Positions 45,310-56,919 of a stretch of DNA of 64,000 bases are shown one piece after another. The translations under genes and the position numbers were made by a program. This stretch comes from Macrotis lagotis (taxonomy: Eukaryota > Chordata > Mammalia > Peramelemorphia > Peramelidae). The stretch lies in contig NC_133658.1 of the NCBI RefSeq assembly GCF_037893015.1, forward strand, positions 61,361,636-61,425,635. Reading direction: 5' to 3'. Each line of letters starts with the position of its first letter. Positions within the stretch are counted from its first letter, which is position 1. A model generated the notes under the pieces. The model ran no database searches. It was not told where the DNA came from and was given only the letters and a program-made list of their open reading frames with translations.

Positions 45310-46060
45310 AATGTTTGGTGAATTGAATTCCTCCATTTTAAACTGGATATCCCAGACAACTCATCCAAAACTGAACTCATTATTCTTCCCTCTCAACCCT
45401 CCCCTCTTCCAAACTTCTGTATTTCTGTCAAAAGTACTGCCATCCTCCAGTCTTCCCTCACCCCCACATATCCAATTGTCAAATCTCAACATTTCTTCTT
45501 TCACATCTCTACCATCTAGCCCCTCCTCTCCACTCAAATAACCACCACCTTATTGCAGACTCCAGTCATCTGTGACCTTGATGATTATAACAACCTCCTC
45601 ATTGGTCTCCCAGTCCCAAGTCTCTCAATACTCAGACCCTCCCTATAGGTGGCTGCCAAAAGAATGTTGCTTAAACACAGGTAAGATGTCACTCCCATGG
45701 TCAATTCTGGTGGCTTCCTCTTAGCTCTGGGATCAAGGACAAATTCCTCTGTCGAGCCCAGCACCACCTGGCCCCAATCAATCGTTCCAGCCTCATCTAT
45801 TATCCCTTTCTCCTCCTTATTCTTTGAGTTCCAGCAAAACTGACTTTCTATGTTTCTGCCTTCTAATACTTAGACCCATCCCTGTGCCTTTGCAATGACT
45901 TGGGTACCTAGAATGCCCCCCCTTGCCTCTACATCCCAGAAGCCCTCCCTTTCTCAAAGAAGCAGGTCAAGTGCCATCTGCTTCAGGAAGCCTTTCCTGA
46001 TTCCTCCCAACTAGGAGTGCCTCCAATCTACTTTGATTTAACTGATTTGTATATGTTTGT
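45310..46060 (+). repeat. L2-type LINE 3' region
   Basis: Long run of L2-like sequence: atgtcactcccatggtcaat, ttcctcttagctctgggatc, agcaccacctggccccaat, tgcctttgcaatgacttggg, and the 3' hallmark tcaggaagcctttcctgatt. Ends near 46060. Confidence 0.75.
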
Positions 46061-46123
46061 AATTATCAGCTTTATATTTATGCTATATATGTGAGCATAT
46101 ACATATAAATATGTATATGTATA

Positions 46124-46344
46124 TGCACAATGGATAGAGCCCTGGACCCGGAGTCAGGAAGACTGAGTGCAAATATGACCTAAGTCACTGTCTAGATGTG
46201 CAACCCTGGGCAAGTCACTTCACCCTGTTAGTCTCAGTTTCCTCATCTGTCAAATGAGCTGGAGAAGGAAATGGCAAACCAGTCCAGTGCCAAGAAAACC
46301 TCAAATGGGATGATGAGTAGATGTGACTGAAATGACTCAACAGC
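46124..46344 (+). repeat. tRNA/CORE SINE with BovB-type RTE tail, 5' truncated
   Basis: Begins in the head (gcacaatggatagagccctg) and carries the tail ctggagaaggaaatggcaaa, ccagtccagtgcc, ending gactgaaatgactcaacagc. Same type as 16843-17078. Confidence 0.88.
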
Positions 46345-46378
46345 ATCTCTCTTTCTCTCTGATACTTATGGGTGTAGT

Positions 46379-46445
46379 TTGTCTAAATGTGTATATCTGT
46401 ATATAAACATATATATATATATATATACATACATATATATATTTA
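46379..46445. repeat. AT-rich microsatellite
   Basis: Interrupted (AT)n with ATAC units after the RTE-tailed SINE, the common fate of such tails. Confidence 0.8.
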
Positions 46446-46599
46446 TATGAGGATACACACATATACATAGTTTGCCCTATCAGGACATACGTTCACTGCA
46501 AGTAGGAACCATTACATTCTTTATATTTCTATCCCTAGAGTCTAACATTGCCTAGCACATGAAAGGTGCTTAATATCTGTTGATTGATGAACCAAGATT

Positions 46600-46856
46600 C
46601 TGATTCTAGAATCATCTTTAATCTTCCATATTCTCACATCCCATCAATATCTCTCCTCTCCATCCCTTCCTTTCTACTCACCTAGCCACCATCCTTGCTT
46701 AAACCCTTATCACCTCTAACTGGGACAGTTGCAATAGCTCCCGAGATGAACTCCTTAATTCTAGTTCCTCCTCTCTCCAATCCATCTCCCAAAGAGTTGC
46801 CAAATTAATGTCCCTAAAATACAGGTCTGGCTCCTCTATTCAAAATTCTTCACTGA
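46600..46856 (+). repeat. L2-type LINE fragment
   Basis: Contains caccatccttgcttaaaccc, tcaccttctaactgg-like wording and gttgccaaattaatgtccct. Cut on the right by the SINE at 46857. Confidence 0.6.
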
Positions 46857-47016
46857 GGGGCAGCTAGGTGGCACAATGGATAGAGCACCAGCCCTGGAGT
46901 CAGGAGTACCTGAGTTCAAATCTGGCCTCAGACATTTAATAATCACCTAGCTGTGTGGCCTTGGGCAAGCCACTTAACCCCATTGCCTTGCCAAAAAAAC
47001 TAAAAAAAAAAAAATA
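46857..47016 (+). repeat. L1-tailed tRNA/CORE SINE
   Basis: Full-length, close to consensus (ggggcagctaggtggcacaa ... cattgccttgcc plus A's), inserted at the end of an L2 fragment. Confidence 0.92.
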
Positions 47017-47059
47017 ATATTTTCCGAGGGGTGGAGGGGGAAAGAGAAAGGAGTCATGA

Positions 47060-47480
47060 CAGATCATACTTTAGGAGGACTAGAGAGGGGAGAGATTTTT
47101 GAGGCAAGGGACCAACTAGAGGCTACTGCAACAGTTTAGGAATAATGAGCATCACAGTGGTGGCTGCATTTGTGGAAAAGAGGTATCTAGGAGAAAAATT
47201 TGAAGTAGAAATAAACTTTGACAATTTATTCGATATGTAGGGCAAGGGCAAGTGAGAAGTTGAAGATGATACAAAGATAAAATCAACAGGAAGTGGCAAA
47301 AGTTGTCTAGAGAGTGTGGGAGGTAAGAGTGAGGTGCAGAACAGGAGCCCTACATTTCTAGCCTGTGTGATTGGGAGGACAGTGATACCCTTAATAATGC
47401 CAGAGAAGTTGAAAAAAAAGAAAGATTTGAGGGGAAAGATAATGAATTCTTTTTTTTAAAATATATTAGGTTTGAGATGC
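47060..47480 (+). repeat. Ancient mammalian interspersed repeat, family not named
   Basis: Wording such as gaggctactgcaacagtttag, cacagtggtggctgcatttg and tcaacaggaagtggcaaaag recalls a widespread old repeat also present in placental mammals. I cannot name it safely. Confidence 0.5.
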
Positions 47481-47757
47481 CTAGGGGTCATCCAGTTTGA
47501 GATGTCCAAAGGGCAAGTTTATAATGCAAGACTGGGACTTGGAAGTGAGATCAAGACCAAAAATATGTTCATACACACATACTTGTATGTGGAGAGAGAA
47601 TGAGAGAGCAAAGGGATGATCTTTAATCCTCATAGGAGCTCATGAAGTCACCAAGAAGGACAATATACAAGAGGTAGGAAAGAGGGCCCAGGTCAGAACC
47701 TTGGACCCTCCACATTTACTGGACCTGCCTGAAGGCCCATCAAAAGTTAAGGAGTGG

Positions 47758-47913
47758 GGCGGCTAGGTGGCGCAGTGGATAAAGCACCGGCCCTGGAGTC
47801 AGGAGTACCTGGGTTCAAATCCGGTCTCAGACACTTAATAATTCCTTAGCTGTGTGGCCTTGGGCAAGCCACTTAACCCCATTTGCCTTGCAAAAAAAAA
47901 AACTAAACTAAAA
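47758..47913 (+). repeat. L1-tailed tRNA/CORE SINE, near consensus
   Basis: Reads cggctaggtggcgcagtgga, gcaccggccctggagtcagg with intact CpGs, and is flanked by a perfect 16 bp duplication AAAAGTTAAGGAGTGG (47742-47757 and 47914-47929). It is probably one of the youngest SINEs in the window. Confidence 0.95.
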
Positions 47914-48105
47914 AAAAGTTAAGGAGTGGTTCAGACAGGAAGGAGAGGAACCAAAAGAGAGCAGTCTTACAAAAAGTCAGAGAAGAGAGAGAAAATACAG
48001 AAGACAGTGTCAAAAGGATGAGGACTGAGAAAAAGTCACTAGATTTGGCAATTAAAAGCTCTTTGGTAACTAAAGAGAAAAGTTCTATTGAAAGATGAGG
48101 TTGAG

Positions 48106-48264
48106 GGCAGCTAGGTGATGCAGTGGATAGAGCACTGGCCCTGGAGTTGGGAGGACCTGAATTCAAATATGATGATAGACACTTCATAATTGCCTAGCTG
48201 TGTGACCTTGGGCAAGTAACTTAACCCTATTGCCTTAAATGGATTTTTTTTTAAATTAAAAAAA
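48106..48264 (+). repeat. L1-tailed tRNA/CORE SINE
   Basis: Complete copy flanked by AAAGATGAGGTTGAG (48091-48105) and AAAGATGAGATTGAG (48265-48279). Confidence 0.92.
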
Positions 48265-48929
48265 AAAGATGAGATTGAGTCCAGTGGCAGAAAGTTTAGA
48301 AGAGAGGAGAAAAGAAAGGAGAGCAGCAGATTCTAGATTGTGTTCTCAAGGATTTTAGTCAAGAAGAAGTGTGAGTGAGTAGGAAAATAACTAGAAAAAT
48401 GGTCAGATCAAGTGCCATGGGGTTCAAGTTCTTACATTCCACCTCTTGGAATTCATAATTTTCTTCAAAGCCCATTCCTGACCCTCTCATTTGGAGCTGC
48501 CATTTCTGTCTTCAAATTACTTTATATTTATTTATTTAGAAGTTGTATTCTCCCCAGTAGAATGGAAGCTCCTGTTTCATTTTTGTACCAATGTCTAGTA
48601 CAGTATCTTACACATAGAGGATACTGCATAAATATTTTCTGAATTGGATTGAAGGAGAGTTTCTAGGTTACTCTTTGCATGTTTCAGTTGGGGACAAGAG
48701 GAGAGGCTGAACACCCTCCCCCCCACTCCCCAGCCTCTCTCCATCTCAACTGTCCTGACTTAACCCTGGTGACCCTCCCCAACCATTCTCCCTTCTTCAT
48801 GGCTGTTTTGGTCCAGCTATTCTAGGCAAGTAAACTAGTAACTGAGCACTTACTATTGGTCATCAACTGAGTTAAGTGTTGGCAAAACAAATACAAGCAG
48901 GAAGTCTCTGCCCTCAGGGATCTTACATC

Positions 48930-49330
48930 CCTTTTCCTTTTTTAGTAAATAGTATTTTATTTTTTTCCACTTAAATACATAGTTTTCAACATTTATTTTT
49001 TTATAAGATTTTGAGTTCCAAGTTTTTCTCCCTCCCTTCCTATCCACTATAAATGGCAATCATCATGTTAAACATATTTCTATATTAATCATGTTGTGAA
49101 AGAAATAGAACAAAAGGGAAAAGCCATGAAAAAAACAGAAAGTGAAATAGTATGCCTCAATCTGCATTTAAATTCCATAATTCTTTCTCTGGATGTGGAT
49201 GGCATTTTCCATCATAAATCTTTTGGAATTGTCTTGGATCATTGTATTGCTGAGAAGAGCTAAGTCTATCATGGTTGATTTTTGCACACTATTGCTGTTA
49301 CCATGTACATCCTCCTGGATCTGCTTCTTT
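48930..49330 (-). mobile_element. Old L1 3' end, reverse
   Basis: Old-family 3' UTR and ORF2 end on the - strand (ataagattttgagttccaag, aatctgcatttaaattccat, gatgtggatggcattttcc). It interrupts an older repeat whose halves can be seen at 48845-48928 (ctctgccctcagggatctta) and 49970-50010 (gatggagcttacattctaat). Confidence 0.75.
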
Positions 49331-49966
49331 CTTTTTTTTTTAAAGAAAGATTTTATTTTGAGTTTCATAATTTTTCCCCTAATCTTGCTTCCCTCCCCCT
49401 ACCCCCCACAGAAGGCAGTCTGTTAGTCTTTACATTGTTTCCATGGTATATATTGATCCAAGTTGAATGTGATGAGAGAGAAATCATATCCTTAAGAAAG
49501 AAAAATAAAGTATAAGAGATAGCAAAATTACATAATAAGATAATGGATTTTCTTTTCTAAATTAAAGGTAATAATCCTTGGTCTTTGTTCACAGTTGTTT
49601 CTCTGGATACAGATGGTATTCTCCATTGCAGACAGCCCCAAATTATCCCTGATTGTTGCACTGATAGAATGAGCAAGTCCATCAAGGTTGTGGATCTGCT
49701 TATTTCACTTAGAATGAGTTCATATAAGTCTTTCCAGGTTATTCTGAAATCTGCCTTCTCATCATTTCTTAGAGAACAATAGTACTCCATTATATTCATA
49801 TACCACTACTTGTTCAGCCATTCCTAATTGATAGGCATCCCTCAGTTTCCAATTCTTTGTCACCACAAAAAGAGCTGCTATAAATATTTTTGTACATTTT
49901 TTATGATCTCTTTAGAGACCTAGTAGTGCTATTGCTGAATCAAAAGATACATATAGTTTATAGCCT
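49331..49966 (-). mobile_element. Younger L1 3' end, reverse
   Basis: Starts with a T-rich tail, then the reverse 3' UTR (cccccacagaaggcagtctg, gtgatgagagagaaatcata) and ORF2 end (reverse of AMEYYCSLRN-type sequence at 49799-49700). It directly abuts the old L1 at 48930-49330. A reverse frame at 49799-49557 starts MNIMEYYCSLRNDEKADFR. Confidence 0.8.
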
Positions 49967-50559
49967 TTTGTTTGATGGAGCTTACATTCTAATAGGGGAA
50001 AGAATTCCATAGAGGGACATGATAAGAAAATCCAGAGATTCAAGAGTGGTACCCCACAAGAAGATTGAAGATATAACTTTTCAGTGCTTTCCTTAAAATG
50101 GAGGTTCAGAGAGGAACCAGTCAATCAAAGATATACTTATATTGTATATTTATACATACAATATATAAGAAGTCCAGGATTAGGGTAAAATTCCAGGTTG
50201 AGCTCCCTTCCCCCTTAAAAAAAGAGGAAAAGGACTCAAATGTATCAAAATATATTAACTCTTTTTTTTGTAGTGACAAAGAGCTAGATATTAGAGAATG
50301 CTCATCTCTTAGGAAATGTCTAAACAAATTATAGTATATGGATTATGAAATTGTAGATTTGTATGAACTGATTCATAGTAAATGAGAACTAAAAGGACAA
50401 TTTATACTATATGTCACAACTGAAATAATGATAAGCTGAGGCAACAGAGCTCTAAACATGATCAATCCATTATCAAGACTAGTAATTGTCAGTAAATGAA
50501 ACCCAAGTCTCCTCAGTAACGAAAAATACCTCAGATAGTCAGGTAGTTCTTTTATAATC

Positions 50560-51506
50560 ATAGAAGAGGAACATCAAAAGAGCAAAGACAGTTACAAAGG
50601 TTTATCAGAGATCTGAGCAGATCCCAAAGGGCATGATTGATGTACCAGATCTATAGCAATATGGGTGTTAGCCAGTTCTGATTGGAAGAACCATGGAAAC
50701 CTTGGAAAACAACTTGAATTTCATGGAACAACTTGACATTAGCACTTCATAGAATAGGCTTATAATATTTCTCTTGAGCATATTTCTCTGAAAAATGGGT
50801 GGTGAGTGAAATTACAAGAATAAAATAGGGCAACTGAAGGACAACAAAAATTACATGAGTAGGGAATGAAATTCACACTATAGGTGAATAATGGATTTAT
50901 ACTAACTTTATTAAGCCTTAACAAAATAAACAGGATGATCAATCTTCACAATTTCCCCTCTTGGATCCTTTGAGGAACTGCACTGCCTCAATAGGTCACC
51001 TATAAATTTTATCATAACATAAGCTTATAGAGCCTTAAGAGTAGGCTGTAATGATGATTCAAAACCCTTAGATCTCAGCTTAAAAATCTAATAGGTAAGG
51101 AAACATTTAGCATTCTAAAGACAAAGTGAGAATCACAGAAATAGAAAGGCTAAGTATATCTTTGGGAAAACCCTAATAAAACAATTGATCAATATTCATA
51201 ATCATTAGCAATCAATTTAGAAAAAACTTTAGTGCTATAAGTAATACAGTTAATAAAAAACAGGATAGTATGAGGCCTATGGCAAGAGCTTACTTAACCA
51301 AAATAATGAATATATGCCTCATCCCTTTAACTTCCAAATCCCTAGAACATTAAAGAAAATCAAGTTAAAGTATCCCATCAGTTATCATTATTTGATGTTA
51401 CATGAGTTTCATTAGCTATTCATTGAGTATCAAGCATATTACATTGTGATAATTTACCCTGACATTAATATAAGAACAACAGGCAGCAGTGAGAATATCT
51501 AACACT
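50560..51506. other. Unassigned AT-rich DNA left of the L1 insertion
   Basis: No gene signal. Together with 55211-55318 it flanks the L1 at 51518-55198 and would have been continuous before that insertion. Possibly a decayed old element; I cannot identify it. Confidence 0.4.
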
Positions 51507-52405
51507 AAGTGTATTGGGGTTTTATGGGGGAGGGAGTATTTATTATTTTATTTACAATTTTTAAAATCATTTAAAAAATTTTAAGAACAAAATTCTATTC
51601 CTCCCTCCTCCTCTTCCACCTCTCTGAGATGGTAAGCAATCAGATATAGGTCATACATGTGCAATTATATAAAACATTTCCATAAGTAGTCATTTTGCAT
51701 AAGAAAATGGATAAAAGAAAAAATGAAAGTGAAAAAAAAGTATGTCTGACCCTGTATTCAATTAATATCAGTTCTAACTCTGGAGGCAGACAGTATATTT
51801 CATCATTGGTTCTTTGGGATTATTTTAGATTACTGCATGGCTGTGAAGAGCTAAACCATTCATAGTTAATTATCTCACAATGTTGCCAATACTGCATACA
51901 GTGTTCTGATTGTGCTCACTTTGCATCAGTTCATGTAAATCTTTCCAGATTTTTCTGAAGTTTCCTGCTTTCCATTTCTTGTAGCACAATAATATTTCAT
52001 TACATTTATTTATCACACCTTGTTTAGTCATTCTTTGATTGATGAGCATCCCCTTAACATCCAATTCCTTGCCACAACAAAAACTAAATATTTTTGTACA
52101 TGTTGATCCTTTTCCTTTACTTTGATCTCTTTGGAATACAAGCCTATTAGTATGATGGTATTGCTGGACCAAAGGGTATGCACAGTTTTATTGCCCTTTG
52201 AGCAGAGTTTTAAATGATCTCCAGAATGGTTGGATAAGTTCACAACTCCACAAACAGTGCATTAGTGTCTCAGTTTTCCTACATTCCCTCCAACATCCAT
52301 TATTTTCCTTTTTTGTCATATTAACAACTCTGATAGGTTTGAGTTGTCACCACAGTATTGTTTTAATTTGCCCTGATCAATAGTGATTTAGAGCATTTTT
52401 TCACA

Positions 52406-53314
52406 TACTGTATTTCCTCATGTATAAGACACAACTTTTATCAAAAAACTTAAAAACTGGGAGCATCTTGTACGGTGGTTGCAGATTTTCCTACTTGCAT
52501 TTCCTGCGTTTTTGTGCTTGTTGTCTTTGCTCCCCTTGTTTCACATTTGTTACTGGTATATTAGGTGACGTTTTGCCACGTTAAATAGCTCAGAAAAGAT
52601 TTTTGTACAGTGCAGAATTCAAGTTCAAAGTGATTCAGTTTGCAGAAGTGAATAGTGGGGCGGCTAGGTGGTGCAGTGGATAGAGCATAGGCCCTGGAGT
52701 CAGGAGTACCTGAGTTCAAAACTGGCCTCAGACACTTAATAATTACCTAGCTGTGTGGCCTTGAGCAAGCCACTTAACCTCATTTGCCTTGCAAAAACCA
52801 AAAAAAAAAAAAAAAATGAATGGAAATCCCACTGCTGAATGTCAGTTTGGTCCTCCTCCAAATGAGAAAACAATCTGAGACTGACCCTGGAAAGAAGAAA
52901 CTGGATTGAAAACACCCTGGCAGAAGTGGGCCATGAGAGGCAAGGCAGCCAGATGGCCTGAGTTAGAGAGGGAATTGAAGAGATGAATTGAAAAGCAAAG
53001 GGCCAGTGGAATTCTTGTGTCCACAAAGATGGTTTAGCAGAAGGCAGGAAGAATTGCTGATGAAGAAGTGACTGATTTCAAAGTACACAATTGGTGTTTT
53101 CAGCTCATGAACTGGAAATGGACTAACCATGCGTCCACACACACACACCAGACTTGTCCAAAAGATGCCTGAAAGCATCTGAAGGTCCTGAATTCATGAT
53201 GAATAAAACTTGAGTTCAATAATTTTATGTGTTACTTTTTTTTTCAAATTTCAGGCCCCCAAATTAAGGTGTGGCTTATACATGGGAGCATTTTATAGAT
53301 AGGGAAATGCAGTA
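52406..53314 (+). mobile_element. pogo/Tigger-like DNA transposon, N-terminal transposase only
   Basis: Begins TACTGTATTTCCTCATGTATAAGAC and ends with the inverted match CATGGGAGCATTTTATAG then GGGAAATGCAGTA, with TA at both ends, as in Tc1/mariner-pogo elements. Fragments of a pogo/Tigger transposase head can be read (AECQFGPPPNEKTI at about 52840; RLVQKMPES near 53150, from the CENP-B-type DNA-binding region). The DDE catalytic part is missing, so it is an internally deleted, non-autonomous copy. It interrupts the L1 at 51518-55198 and itself carries a SINE (52656-52816). Confidence 0.8.
52656..52816 (+). repeat. L1-tailed tRNA/CORE SINE inside the DNA transposon
   Basis: Full-length SINE (ggggcggctaggtggtgcag ... 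ttgccttgcaaaaacc, A17). Duplication is short and imperfect (tgaatag / tgaatgg). Confidence 0.92.
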
Positions 53315-55318
53315 ACTATAAATAGCTTTTATTTCTTTGTCTGAAAACAGTTGGTTCATATCCTTTGACTATCAATTGGGGAATGGCCTGTATTTTTATA
53401 AATTTGACTCTGTTCTCTATATAGTTGAAAAATTAAGCCTTTATTGGAGATTCTTGTTGCAAATTCTACCCCCTCCCCACCAGTTTTCAACTTTACTTAT
53501 AAATTTTGGTTGCCTTGGTTTTGTTTGTGCAAAATCTTTTTAATTTTATATAATTAAAATTATGTTTTACATTTTATAATGCATTCTATATCTTCTTTCC
53601 TTATCCATAAATTTGACAAATAGTCTATGCTCTCTTAATTTGCTTATGGTATTACTCTTTATATGTAAACCATGTATACATTTTGAAGTTATCTTGATAT
53701 ATAATGTGAGGTGTTGGTCTATACCCATTTTCCACCCTACTATTTTCCAGTTTTCTCAGTAGTTTTTGTCAGATAATGAGTTTTTATTCCAAAAAGTATT
53801 GTTGGGTAATCATTTACTTGATTATTATGTTCATTTATTGTAATGTAACTTACTGGTCTGTTTCACCAATCCACCACTCTATTTCTTAGCCAGTACCAGA
53901 TTGTTTTAATAATTATTACTTTATGATATAGTTTGAGATCTGGTATAGTTAGATCACTTTGTTTTGCAATTTTTTCATTGATTCCTTTTATATCCTTGAG
54001 CTTTTATGAATTTTGTTATTATTTTTTCTAGCTTAATTTTTGATGGCTTGGTATAGCACTAAATAAATAGATTAATTTAGGTAGAATTATCATTTTTATT
54101 ATATTGATCTACTCATGAGCAATTGATATTTTTCCAGTTGTTTAGATCTGATTTTATTTGTGTGAAAAGTGTTTTATAGTTATGTTTGTATAGATCCTGA
54201 ATTTCTCTTGGCAGATGGACGTCCAATATTTTATATATCTACAGTTATTTTAAAAGAAATTTCCCTTTCTCTTGCAATTGGATTTTGTTGGTAATGTATT
54301 GAAATGTTGATGATTTATGTGGGCTTATTTTGTATCCTGCAACCTTACTAAAGTTGTTAATAATTTCAAGTAATTTATATGTTGATTCTCTAGGATTTTC
54401 TAAGTATCATCTACATTAATAATTTGGTTTCCTCATTGATTTGATATTTTTATTTCCTCATTGCTTAGTCTAATTTCTTTCATTCTTTTATTGCTATAGC
54501 TTAATATTTCTGTTACAATAATAGAGTTGATAATAAGCATCCTTGATGATATTGGAAAGGTTTTTAGCTCATACTTATTACAAATAATGGTTGTGGATGG
54601 TTTTAGAGAAATATTATCATTTTAAGGAAAGGTCCATTTATTCCTATGCTCTCTAGTATTTTTAATAGAAATGGATACTTTATTTTGTCAAAAATTTTCT
54701 GTGTCTATTGACTTCTGTTGGTTTTGTTATTGACATAGTCAATTATACTGATAGTTTTCCTAGTATTGAACCAGTCCTGCATTCCTGATGTAAAAGCTCA
54801 CCTGTTTATGGATTACGATCCTTGTGATATATTGCTGTAATCTCCTTGCTAGTATTTTATTTAAAATTTTTGCATCAATATTCATTAAAGAAATTGTGCT
54901 ATAATTTTCTTTCTCTGTTTTGGCTCTTCTTGGTTTGAGTATCAATATCATATTTTTGTCATAAATGGTATTTGCTAGGACTTCTTCACCTGCTTTTCCA
55001 AGTAGCTTATATAGTATTGTAATTAATTGTTCTTTAAATATAATGTTTGGTAGAATTCATTTGTGTATTCATCTGGTCCTGGGGATTTTTTCCTTAAGAA
55101 GATCATTGATGAGTTATTTGAATTTTTTTCTTTTGTTAATCTGGCTAATTTATATTTTGTAGTTATCCATTTCATTTAGATTGTCAAATTTATTGACAAA
55201 GTGTATTTGGAACAATATTTATGCGAGAGAAGTAATCTCCATTTGGAGGGAGGAAGTAACAAATCTGTCACTCTCGGGCAAAAGAGTGATAAAACATCTA
55301 AATATTGTTTTCACGTAA

Positions 55319-55530
55319 CCTTTTTAATATTATTTTATTTTTTCAATTACATGCAAAGATAGTTTTTGACATTCATCTTTTTGTAAGTTTAAGTTCCACA
55401 TTTTCTACCACCCACCCTTTCCCTCCCCCTTCCCCTCCACATGGCAGCAAGCAATTTAATATAGGTTGTTACATGTACAATCATGTTTAACGTATTTCTG
55501 TATTAATCTCCATATAACATTCACAGTTTA
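55319..55530 (-). mobile_element. Old L1 3' end, reverse
   Basis: caattacatgcaaagatagt, gtaagtttaagttccacatt, ccatataacattcac: the same old L1 3' end as 48930 and 58605, truncated. Confidence 0.75.
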
Positions 55531-56771
55531 CTTATTTTTATTTTTCTCAAAACAAAACTAAAATATTTTAAGCCATAATTCAGAAATTCACAGTAGAGAA
55601 ATTAGATTTCCATCACGGATTTTTGGCTCTAGATTACAATACCAAAGGAATTTGCCTATTCAATTAAATTTCCTGGAAGTACTTTAAACTAGCTTCAGGT
55701 CTTTTATAATCTAGTCCTTCTATTGCCCTCTAGAAAAGGAGAATGATGACATGTACTTAATCTTAATCTTCAAACTTCCAAAATCTACTAAAATATTTTA
55801 GCGGTTAAAATGATTTGTCAATTTACAGTAAAGATATTGTAATTTGAGTACTAATTTTAATCTGTAATTCATAATAGTATAAATTTCTACCAACTGGGTA
55901 CAAAGATTCCCTTCCTTTTTATCTTATCTGAGTCTATTGTCAGTCTTTCCAGGTGAGAAGACTAGAAATTTTCAGAAATGTACCCTTCATCCTTTGGCTA
56001 ATCCAATCACAGAAAAAAATTAGCAGCATTTACCACAAAATCTAGGATAGTACAATGAGACAGACATGCAAATGTACTTGATAGCAAAAAGTCAGTACAC
56101 ACAATTTCACTGACTAATGTGATGTTTGAAAATTAAAGTAAACTAAGAAGCAATAATCTGAGCATGATCAAGTTATTAGCTAGGCTAGCTAGTAACCAGC
56201 AAATCGGTTAATGGACTCTCCCAATGACCAAAGACCCTTCCATAGGGCTCACTAGTGTTACTACAATACGACAGAGTACAGAGTTGGGTAGGTGGGGAAG
56301 ATAATTCCAATGGTTACAGAACAGACAGCATTGTGGGCATGGAAATGACATGTTTAATTATTTTAAAGAAATCCAGTAGCACAACCCTCTCTGAGATCTA
56401 AGGAAAGTTCATGTTTCATTCAACCCATCAAAATCTTGCAGATGTTAATTAGCAGATTTCCTGGTCCGGAAAAGGATTTGTTGGAAAGATAAGATCCTAC
56501 TTAATTGTAATAGATAGGCAAGTATGGACAATACACCTTTTGAAGATAGTAAGTTAATTTGTAACTTTAACTCAGAGAAAAAGTTGTCTCAATTATAAAA
56601 ATTAATACAGCATAAAATCAGTTAAACTCATGTAGTAGAAACTATAATTGATATTAATTTTTGTCTTTTCAGTAATCTCAGATAATTGAAAGCTATTTCT
56701 TTGGAACAGAGCAATGACTGTTTGGATTTTTATATATTTTTAGACCAGTCTTTATACAATTTGAGTTCCAC

Positions 56772-56919
56772 TTTTTTTTTTTTAAGTTTGGTTTGGTTTT
56801 GGTTTGGTTTGGTTTTTTTTTTTTTGCAAGGCAGTGGGGTTAAGTGGCTTGCCCAAGGCCACACAGCTAGGTAATTATTAAGTGTCTGAGACCAGATTTG
56901 AACTCAGGTACTCCTGACT
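56772..56919 (-). repeat. L1-tailed tRNA/CORE SINE, reverse, 5' truncated
   Basis: T-rich tail with GGTTT units, then gcaaggcagtggggttaagt and reverse CORE, stopping at ggtactcctgactt; the tRNA-like head is missing. Confidence 0.88.

Larger units (their letters stand above)
51518..55198 (-). mobile_element. Old L1, reverse, interrupted by a DNA transposon
   Basis: A 3.7 kb reverse L1 without the DNA transposon counts as about 2.8 kb. The 3' end is at about 51540 (aagaacaaaattctattcct), and the ORF2 reverse-transcriptase region is near 54950-54760 ([20 protein letters not shown]). The 5' truncation is near 55190 (reverse of the block before the RT). Flanked by AAGTGTATTGG (51507-51517) and AAGTGTATTTGG (55199-55210). 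Frames are heavily decayed. Confidence 0.85.
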
